64,000 nt of DNA, taken from assembly GCA_025174535.1 (NCBI GenBank), contig JALBUN010000007.1, positions 186,001 to 250,000 on the forward strand, in the 5' to 3' direction. The stretch is from Cantharellus purpuraceus. Its lineage: Eukaryota; Basidiomycota; Agaricomycetes; Cantharellales; Hydnaceae. Each line of letters starts with the position of its first letter. The first letter of the stretch is position 1. Position numbers and translations under genes: made by a program. A model generated the notes under the pieces. The model was not told where the DNA came from. It made no database searches and worked only from the letters and a program-made list of their open reading frames with translations. Shown here piece by piece: positions 56,082 through 64,000 of this stretch.

Positions 56082-58084
56082 ATGACGCCGATGGTTGATT
56101 CCGATTCTGCGACACTCTCTTTGGTTGGCCAGTACGCTGGATCGTGCGTCTCGTGGTCTTTCTGCACAATATCTTCTAATTGTGATTTTTACAGACGTGC
56201 AACAAATGTGAGTACTGCAATGAGTATGATCTGGGAATCAGAGACCACACTGACCAGCGAATGGGTAGTATTTTGGGTTTGCGAGTTATGCAATATTGTT
56301 GTACGATCATATCTTAACATTCGATGACGAGGTGCGATCAAGTAGACTATCAGCGGTTATTGTCTTGACCATAGCTCTAGGTTCGATACATCTGGCATGG
56401 CAGAAAGACATTAGGTATTGTTGAAATCTACTAGAAACAAGATGTTTCCTTCGCTCACTTTTATGATATGGCAGTGGCTTGTCTTTTTATGATCGTACGC
56501 TCAGGATGCTTGACATGGTGTGGTTCCCTATTCACCAAGTGTTTAATTCTCTTTCGGATAGAATCGATACGTGACCCCGCTTGGATTTGCTGTTAATATC
56601 AATGGTGCGTGGTAATCCTCCTTCCCCTATACTCTTCATGCCCACATCTATCATAGCATACACGTCTCCTGTGTGGACGCCTGAAGTAGGTTATTTTCCC
56701 CTTCCATCTCTTGACGTCTTTGACCTCGCCATCAACAGGTGTTTGTAACATGATAGTTTTGAGGCGTCTTGTTTGTTGATAAATGCATGCAGATGTAAAA
56801 GATTTGTAAGATATGAAGGTGTTATGGGGTATTTGGGACTAGCAATTTCTTTTCTAATAATGAGTGTCCGGTGCGGTCTGCCTATTGTCGCTAATATGGT
56901 TGACTTACTCTTGAATTGCAGCGTCACTGCAATTTATCATGGGAATCGTGTTGTTTTAACAGTCATGGCGGCACTTTTCTGCGCCTACCTCGGTGTCAAT
57001 GTATGGCTCATAGCTTCAGGGGAACGTGAGTTGTTAAAGTTTTGGCTTTTGGGCACAATGTAATACATCTCTCCAGCCGTTCCACACCTACGAGGACTCC
57101 ATAGTGATTGACTTAGTTTCTTATATCCCTGGAGTTACTGATCACATACACGCCACAGGCTGCACTATGGTCTTTAGCGAAAAAGTGTGGGTGATGCCTT
57201 CAGCCCCATCGGTAATATATGCATTGAAACGATTTTTGTTTTATATAGTAGGAACTGGGGACCCATCTGCGCATGGCTCCCCCTCGCGTATGATACTGTG
57301 GTTATTGTATTGGTGATCGCCCGCACCAGAGTGCTCATCCGAGCAAAGACTTGGGGACGAGATCCATTGGTGACCACCCTGATCAGTGACGGGCTGCTAT
57401 ACTACGGGTATTTAGGAACCACTTATCCCCATATTCTCGCGACGAATTGATAAACTTTACAGTGTCATTGTTGCGGCTAATTTCACGTTGGGAGTCATGA
57501 TTGCGAAAGCCCCTGTGCGTTGTCGATAAATATTCACTCATGGCATACGTGCCTCTGAATAAATTTACGCTCAATCAGGTCGAGGTTAGAAATATAGGCG
57601 GACAGTAAGCCCTTTCCATCATACATCAGCTTTACCCTTTGATGAATTCGATGTTGCCATAGGTTTCAAGTTCTGTAAGTTCCTTTAACACTACCTACAT
57701 TGTAATGCTCCTCGATTAACTTCCAAACTTGTCTAATCAGTATCACAGTGAGTGGGCTTTACCTCAATATAAATAGCAAGAGCAAAATTGTTACAGGTTA
57801 CCATGATGAGTCGCATCACACTCAATATTCGCAAACGCATGGATATCTCTGAAATGAGCACCGTGTCGTTTGCTACGCTCCCTATTACTCGATATACCAG
57901 TGTGCAGGGACGCTATGCACCTACAAGTTCAATAGGCGGCATGAATGTAGCAGTGCCTGGAATGTCTACAAACGGGCGTCGGGTTCACGAAGAAACACAG
58001 GATGTTATCAACATTTCATCCTCACGCGCGAGGACATCTACACATGCAGAAGGGGTTGAGGCTGGCCCCATAACACTTTTGTAG
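56082..58084 (+). CDS. DUF6533 seven-helix membrane protein
   Basis: A member of a large basidiomycete family of predicted seven-transmembrane proteins of unknown function, often compared with G-protein-coupled receptors. Start at 56082 (MTPMVDSDSATLSLVGQYAG). Short exons give SYAILLYDHILTFDDEVR, the DUF6533 hallmark, then MFPSLTFMIWQW. NRYVTPLGFAVNIN and AYTSPVWTPEVCKRFVRYEG follow. Further helices are VVLTVMAALFCAYLGVNVWL, AVPHLRGLHS-CTMVFSEK, WLPLAYDTVVIVLVIARTRV, WGRDPLVTTLISDGLLYYG and VIVAANFTLGVMIAKAP. The last exon has MMSRITLNIRKRMDISEM and about 80 Ser/Thr-rich cytosolic residues ending GVEAGPITLL-stop. At least ten introns are needed; no disabling change was seen, though the exons at 56150-56300 and 57540-57780 are approximate. 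Confidence 0.82.
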
Positions 58085-58495
58085 CACCGTCCTCATTTAA
58101 TATAATGACTTCCCCTTGTTTATTGAGGGAACTCTCTTTGGGATCCACTGTTCTCCGAAACGAAGACATCCGAAGGAAAAGGAAATGTTTAGACAACTTG
58201 AAGTTCACAGTGAACGGAGCGACCACGTGATTGGCCGTACGCCCACGGGCAAGTCAAACAAGGGTTGTGTATAAAGGCTTGGTACGAATGCCTTTTGTGC
58301 GTGTCTCAGAAGCAATATATTGATACTATGCATGTACCTATATTCGAAAAAATTGGGCGGTGAATGCAAGAGAAAATGACTGGTGCTTGAGCCAGTGTGA
58401 CAGCGTGGGTAAGGACTTAGCAATTGCTTGCATAACCTTCCTGCCAGCACATCTATCGAACAGCCGCTACTCCCTCCAAGGTGCCATCCAGCCTG
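58085..58495. other. Intergenic region
   Basis: About 410 bp between two + strand genes. It should hold the 3' end of the DUF6533 transcript and the CHZ1 promoter (a CACGTG-containing GACCACGTGATT lies near 58221). No coding signal is seen. Confidence 0.45.
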
Positions 58496-59022
58496 ATGTC
58501 GGACGCCCGTAGTGCCAAACGCAAAGCAGAGGATCTTGAGGCCGTTCCTGAAGTGGAGCAAGACGTAAAGAAAAGGTTGGACAAGCCTGGGAATTTGGGG
58601 ATCTTGGCTAACAGGTTGTTAGAGCGAAAAAAGACGCGGAAGAAGAGGCTAATAGAGCTGTTGAGGCTGGTGGGAGTGAAGACGAAGATGAAGTGGATCC
58701 AGGTAGGATGTTGATTTTAAGTAAACAACCTTGTGTACAACGTTGTTGCGTTATAGATGAGCTTGAGGCTCTGGATACAACCAATGTGATTGAAGGTGGA
58801 AGAAGGACTCGCGGAGTGCGCGTTGACTACACAAAGCTGAAGGTCGACGAGATTGGGGATGATGAAGATGATGAAGAGGATGAAGAGGATGAAGAGGAGG
58901 GAGAGGTCCAGGCGGCTGACGGCGAGATCGATGGGGAGGACCAAGCCGATGAAGGCAATGAAGATGATGTACCAAATGGCAAAGACAAGGAGGTGAACGG
59001 GAACGAGGAGACTGACGAATGA
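58496..59022 (+). CDS. CHZ1: Chz1-like histone chaperone
   Basis: Chz1 proteins bind H2A.Z-H2B dimers and hand them to the SWR1 complex in the nucleus. Start at 58496 (MSDARSAKRKAEDLEAVPEV). Exons are 58496-58575, 58623 to about 58706, and from about 58756 to the stop at 59020-59022. The first intron is only 47 nt but restores the frame to AKKDAEEEANRAVEAGG. The third exon holds the CHZ motif: ALDTTNVIEGGRRTRGVRVD, followed by YTKL. The rest is a long Asp/Glu run (58855-58990), as in other acidic histone chaperones, ending GNEETDE-stop. The protein would be about 135 residues. The motif is short, so the family call rests on GGRRTRG plus the acidic context. Confidence 0.8.
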
Positions 59023-59528
59023 ATGTCAGTATAAAGTAGTACTCGAAATGCGGAAAACACGAGGCTGGCGTGTGACCCCTCGCGGATATGCACATTCACA
59101 GAACTCTTGTACTTTGTATTAAGACGGTGTAGATCCTTCTATCTTTGAAAAAAAAATTTGGTTACACTATAACACGCAATTGAACAAGTCGACTATTTTG
59201 TGGACCTCTCATGTTTCTACATCTTGGACCTCATAATTTGGCGGGGCTCTAGCGTGGGAGTCACCGGTGGGAGTAGTTTGACTACATATTCTCGGTCAAT
59301 CAATGCCATCGGAGATCCCACTAGCATGTCAAGCTGTCAAGAAGCTTTTGGGGTTCGGGTGATTCGGAACGAAGACTCCTCGTAGCGCAGAAAGCTCAAA
59401 TCTGTGGAACCCGCACCAGTGAGTAGACATGCTTGAATTCTCACTCTCAGGTGATCACCACGGCATCTAACACCTCATATATTCCGCAGTTCCTGCAGAA
59501 TCGTGATTACTTTGTCCTGGGTCAAAGT
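59023..59528. other. Intergenic region (convergent 3' ends)
   Basis: CHZ1 and the acyl-CoA oxidase converge here. An A run lies at 59149-59157. An open + strand frame at 59200-59385 is not protein-like. Confidence 0.45.
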
Positions 59529-62415
59529 TTAGCTCCGCTCCTTTCCACTAGCAAGCGCCCTCGCTCCAAGATAGGCTTGATATACTCCTGTGTGTGACAG
59601 GATTTCAACACAAAACGTCCAATACGAGAACCGGAGCTTTACCTCATATCCATCCGGTACTTCTGTTTCGTTGAGTGGTTCCAGTTGTGCGCGCTCCCAT
59701 AGCATCTCATATGCTCTTCCATCTTTCACTCCCAAGGCGCTGAGATCCCAGATGGTCAGTCATGCCTACAGTCATATGACACCGAACAAATACCTATCAA
59801 GCTCCCAATCGGTAAAGCCAAAGGCGTCCGTTAATCCGATGGCTTCTGGCAGGAGCTCCTGTTCTAGGTTAGCAATCGCGGCACGAAGGTCCCAAGTGGG
59901 GTCATCCCCTGACAGTGGTGCATTTGCTGAATTGCGCGCAGAACGTGGGATGAGATCGAACGATAACAAATCCACAAGAGCCGTCTCAAGCGTCGATAGA
60001 AGGTACTACGAATTACGATAAGAATTCTTTGACTTATTCAGCCTTTGGACCACTCACAAGCCGCAATAGTGCAACGACGACAGTTGCGCTGGGGGACCGC
60101 AGCTCTCTTCTCGCCTGCAGGATGGCCTCATCAATTCGACCTGCAACAAAGGCCTCGGTCACGGCTCGCGCGATTCGCCAATCGGCGCTTCCATCCGGGG
60201 CCCCAACCTTCTGTCGGCTGGCATACTCTTGCACCAGTCGTGCGGCTCGCAATTCCAACAGATGAATTGCCTCGTCGGCGGTCCAAGTAGGTGTAGATGG
60301 CGCTGCCCGCGTCGCCGTAGGTTCTAGTATTAGATGTCGAAGGAAACGCGTGGATGGAGAAAGTGAGTTGACAGCTTGAATGGGGTCAGACGAGGAGGCG
60401 ACAGTCTGGAGGGCCTTTAAAGCAGCGCGGACGACCTGTTGTACAAGGACATAGTTGTCACCTTCGTAGCTACGCATCAAGTGTGAGTAGGGGGATTGAA
60501 TGTAGGGTTAGCAAACGAACTCACGTGTTAGATGGGACATAGTTTGCCCAGACCGTCCCGATACCAGCCGCCGCTGAGTAGCCATGTCCTCCCATGGACC
60601 TCCGTGTTGTTTCAAGATCTGCAGATGTGGAAGATGCCACTAAGACTTTGAGCCCGCTGGATACTGCGTGTGTTTCCGCCAAGAGTGATGTGGTTTCGTT
60701 AGCTAATTGTGATGACATTTCGTTGTACAGTTTTATCTTCCATACTGTTTATCAAAATCAAAGCTACTGGTGATGGGCAACTACTCACCATTGCTCGCCC
60801 AACGAAAATCCATGCGTAGGCTCTCGAAAGAACGGGGAGTAGCCGATGATATAGAGAGGGATACGTGATCACCTGCTTTTCATGACCCAGAGGGCCGTTC
60901 CCTTGACGGCGGACAGTGGCATAGCGGATGGCTATGGTTGCCGCTGGCCATGACAATTCAACGAAATGTTTCATGTCAGCTCAAGGCCATTTAAGGTTGT
61001 ACGATTACCTCTTGCTGTGGCCCATCCACCATGAGATGCCATTCTGAAAGAAAGCGTTGTAAGGCAAATTTCAGTTCAATGGGAAGACGAGGGACAATAT
61101 ATGCAACTCACGAAGCCCTTATATAGACCATCTGGGATCGTTACGAATTCATTGCATTGAGAAGGTGGCGTATAAGAGAATACGCAAATGGACTCACACC
61201 ACCATAGCTCAATTTTGAATGCACAGGTGCTTTGTATGTACCCTCTGTTGTCACGCTAGCGAACTTTGAAAGCATGGCGGACAATGGCACGCGAACATGG
61301 TTGAGACGCATAAAGCCGTTGTCGTTGGCTGGGACTGCACCAAAAGCCTTGGGACCTGGATCGGATAGTCGATTCACAACATGCACGCAGTACGTACTTG
61401 CGCGCTCCTACCAATGTCACCAAGTATTATACCCGGCAAGACTTTGTGGTCCTCTGGTTCAAGACGAGCTGGAGCTATACCAAGTGGTAATATCATGGGA
61501 GACACATACCAAGGCTCCGTATCTGCAGCATAAACAGATGAACCCCCTTATCGCCTTCTGGTAAGATCAGGCGCGCCTGTACCACGCAGTGGGTCGCAAA
61601 TTTGGCGAGACCACCAATCCACCACTTGGAGCTTTCCAGACGGGGAGAATGCAGATCGAATTCGCGCGTCTCTAGGATGTAAGTCGCAATGGTCTCTAGG
61701 TTCGACACTTGGGTGCCATGCGCTACATTGGAGGTAAGGTCGCGGTCACAGTGGTGAACGTCCAGGAGTCTACTAACTCACCGAGTTCAGTCTGCACGCA
61801 TGGAGCTGTAAGTAAGATTGCCAATGAAACAGTGCGACAGTATCAGTACCTGCGCATAACAGCCCAGGATGGCGTGAGCTCTACCCCAGGCCCCATAGGT
61901 TTTCACTTGTTCAGGGGAGCCTTGGGATAGGACGACCGGAAGGAAGGCTGGAGGAAGGTAAACTTGACAGCGAACTAGGTAACAAATATACGAACCCATG
62001 TAATGAAGGTTTATCGGGACAGCATCGTCCACGATTGACAGTGCAACTCTCATCTCGTCGGCTGACCAATGGTGTTTCTCCTGCAACTCGACAAGTCGCT
62101 TCATGATAGCAAGTCCTCGAACATAGCGTTCTTTACGCGACATGTAGGGTCTATCCTACTTGTCAACATACCCCCACAATGCCTAGCAGGATGATGGATT
62201 GCTTTACTTGCGGGATTTATCAAACACAGGATCTTCAGATATAACCTGGACCATCTGAGAATGCTTCTTCCAACCGTCTTTCCCATCTGAGGCACAGGTT
62301 CAGTTTTGAATACAAATAGAATAAATGCAATATTACAGTGAAGGAGATGCCTCACGTCATCAATGTCGATAGTCGTCCGCGCACGAGCGGCCTTCATATC
62401 TTCAGCTTGCGACAT
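59529..62415 (-). CDS. POX1: Acyl-CoA oxidase (peroxisomal beta-oxidation)
   Basis: Oxidises acyl-CoA to trans-2-enoyl-CoA with FAD and releases hydrogen peroxide. Start at 62415: MKAARARTTIDIDD, then DGWKKHSQMVQVISEDPVFD, SRKERYVRGLAIMKRL, GSPEQVKTYGAWGRAHAILG and CYAQ. Next are ESSKWWIGGLAKFATHCVV, NGFMRLNHVRVPLSAML, ASVTTEGTYKAPVHSKLSYG, AATIAIRYATVRRQG and HEKQVITYPSLYHRLLPVL. The C-terminal domain has MGGHGYSAAAGIGTVWANYV, then MRSYEGDNYVLVQQVVRAAL, where the Glu of YEGDN is the expected catalytic base. It continues SFDLIPRSA and TDAFGFTDWELD. The protein ends GARALASGKERS-stop, with no SKL-type targeting tripeptide. About fifteen short exons are implied. Several junctions in 60950-61500 are approximate, but every major block is present in order, so the gene looks intact. 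Confidence 0.88.
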
Positions 62416-63409
62416 GTCGTTGACAGCAATAGTTGCTTGCAGAAGAAATCCAGCTTATATATCAGCACCAGGAGTTGAGAGACACTGGCAGCCCGGGTAC
62501 AGACCAGGCCGGAGGAAATTACGTGATCGAAGGCATGCAATCCTTCTTGCAGCTCGTTTCATTCTGAACCTGCATGTGCTCTGTGGTTATGCTCCTCATA
62601 GGAGTACACAGGTTGGGGAGTTTATCTCGAGCCTCGGGCCTCTGGTTTACAGGCAGTGCCGCGACTTGATCGGCACTACTTGAAGTCTCGGCAGTCGAAT
62701 GCATAAACACTGGTCGTGTTTTGCCAGTTTCTTACCTCTCAAATATTTAAGGAGAAACCACAGGACGCCTATATATCCGTACTATGTTGGGGCTTGTGTT
62801 GGATCCCCGACGGCAAGTGGGCTTTTCTCGACCGGTAGCTCTGATCCCGTCCGTATCATGTTTCTGTCCGCCAGTCCAAGCTGCTCCAAGGCCAGACTCA
62901 TCATCCGCAAACTCAAGGTCTAATCCCAGTCTGGTGCCATGTCCGTGCAGAGACGATTCAACCGAGACTGACGGAGTGCAAAGTTCTTGCCTGGCGGACA
63001 TGTAATATGCGAACTCACAGAGTTCACGCCGGAGTGCCTTACCAATTTCTAAACGGACTCCACGTCTAGTTCGCGTCGCGTTCGTCTTCATGAAAGCACC
63101 TTTCTGAATGACATTCTTGTCATTTGCTCGAGATTGACAAGATTGCTCGGATACAATTTAGTCTAAGTATTATACATGATATCCCTTTCTGCTACAACGT
63201 TACCATCTTAACCGCCAACTCGCTATATATGATCTTGCATTTCGACCTCACTCACAATATTTGCATCGCCAAGGAGCAAGACAACTACTGACCTACATTC
63301 GTTCACAAAATGCCTGTCACAATAGTACAGATGATCGCGTCTCTACATACCATACACGTGCTCACAATGGTGAAACATGAAGACAGATCGACTCGCACAG
63401 TTCAAGAGG
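62416..63409. other. Intergenic region with a doubtful small gene
   Basis: About 1 kb between two - strand genes. It includes the acyl-CoA oxidase promoter. 62920-63091 on the - strand could encode a tiny two-exon protein starting MKTNATRTRRGVRLEIG (see findings). The rest shows nothing. Confidence 0.4.
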
Positions 63410-64000
63410 CTATGAGTCTCCATCCCCGGTCTCTTTCATATCCGTCTTCGCCTTTTTGGTGGTGTGTACAACGGGAACGCCCTGGCCCTTTGTGTCTGGC
63501 CCACCGTCTGGCTCCACGGCGCGTTTTCTCTTCTCCCCAAGCTGATCTGCAATTTCCTCTTTCGCCTCTCTACTACTGCCGAAATCGCCCCTTCGTCCGC
63601 CACGGCCGCCGCCTCCACCTCGTCCACCTCGTTCACGGCCTCCACGACCGCCCCATTTTCCTCGGCCTCCACGTCCACGTTCACTAGAGCCTTCACCCTC
63701 TCCAGAAATGACACGCCGGGCGGCTGCCTGTGCGCGTTCAATCTGGAACTCTTTTTCAGAATCCTCTGGGGCACTTGTCAGTGAACAGAAGCTGACGCAA
63801 TGTCAGACACATACCATCCGGAATTTCCCATGTTACAGAGTTTCCGTTGAGGGTGTTTAGGTGCTCGCGCACAAAAATAATGTCTTCATCCGAGAGCGTC
63901 TTGTCAAACCCAATAATTCCGGAATCTGCACCTCGTTTGTGTTGAATATATGGCGGCTTCTTAAAACGCTCTTTCAGAGATGCCTTGGCCATAGTTAGAG
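63410..64000 (-). CDS. RGG-rich RNA-binding protein, probably La-type (5' part outside window)
   Basis: The last two exons of a - strand gene that may continue past the right edge. The upstream exon (63992 or beyond, to about 63815) reads KKPPYIQHKRGADSGIIGFD, then DEDIIFVREHLNTLNGNSVT and WEIPDG, which resembles the atypical C-terminal RRM of La proteins (a GxIxF-like strand, then a VTWE.P strand). After an intron the last exon gives EDSEKEFQIERAQAAARRVI and an Arg-Gly-Gly domain (SSERGRGGRGKWGG and following repeats). A basic tail follows (EKRKRAVEPDGG, TTKKAKTDMK), ending ETGDGDS-stop at 63410. La proteins bind 3' oligo-U ends of new RNA polymerase III transcripts. The RGG part is certain; La membership is inferred. 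An ATG at 63992 could be the true start of a short protein instead. Confidence 0.6.

Noticed and set aside
1..64000. tRNA, rRNA or CRISPR features
   Set aside because: T-arm-like TTCGA words were checked and none sits in a cloverleaf context. No rRNA-like segments or regularly spaced repeat arrays were seen.

Overview
The window reads as nuclear DNA of a filamentous basidiomycete, most likely an Agaricomycete. Genes are split by many short introns (mostly about 45-70 nt, GT...AG). Several families are typical of mushrooms: a DUF6533 seven-helix protein, a VosA-type velvet regulator, a Kre9/Knh1-like GPI protein and a membrane-anchored cupredoxin. No tRNA, rRNA, CRISPR array or intact transposon was recognised. 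All gene models were assembled by eye from reading frames, splice signals and family motifs; no search was run.

Layout. 0.3-2.3 kb: guanine deaminase (-). 4.0-5.5 kb: unknown protein with an N-terminal PPxY motif and a C-terminal CaaX box (+). 8.7-11.1 kb: GT1-type UDP-glycosyltransferase (+). 12.6-17.4 kb: very GC-rich Zn2Cys6 transcription factor (+). 21.1-23.7 kb: VosA-like velvet regulator (-). 27.6-29.9 kb: flavin monooxygenase of the Baeyer-Villiger/FMO type (-). 32.6-33.0 kb: SDHAF4/Sdh8 assembly factor (-). 34.5-36.0 kb: membrane-anchored cupredoxin (+). 36.4-40.5 kb: importin-13-class karyopherin (+). 41.8-42.5 kb: Kre9/Knh1-like GPI protein (+). 43.6-44.4 kb: complex III hinge protein Qcr6 (+). 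45.5-48.0 kb: acylaminoacyl-peptidase (-). 49.2-51.4 kb: bestrophin-like channel (-). 52.0-54.3 kb: Ser/Thr-rich single-pass protein (-). 55.3-55.6 kb: broken, inverted copy of the peptidase C-terminus (+). 56.1-58.1 kb: DUF6533 seven-helix protein (+). 58.5-59.0 kb: Chz1-like histone chaperone (+). 59.5-62.4 kb: acyl-CoA oxidase (-). 63.4-64.0 kb: end of an RGG-rich, probably La-type RNA-binding protein (-).

Most genes are housekeeping: purine salvage, peroxisomal beta-oxidation, respiratory-chain assembly, nuclear import and chromatin. The stretch from 8.7 to 30 kb differs. It holds two developmental-type regulators (Zn2Cys6 and VosA), a glycosyltransferase and a flavin monooxygenase, separated by 1.5-4 kb gene-poor gaps. 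That could suggest a small specialised-metabolism neighbourhood, but no backbone synthase is present, so it is not called a cluster. Three genes encode surface proteins with long cytosolic or serine-rich parts, and these are the best candidates for undescribed sensing functions.

I found no clear new multi-gene system. The most solid unusual observations are the inverted pseudogene fragment of the peptidase, the PPxY/CaaX protein, the cupredoxin with a long cytosolic tail, the 19-nt microexon in QCR6, and several palindromic or tandem repeats in the gaps.
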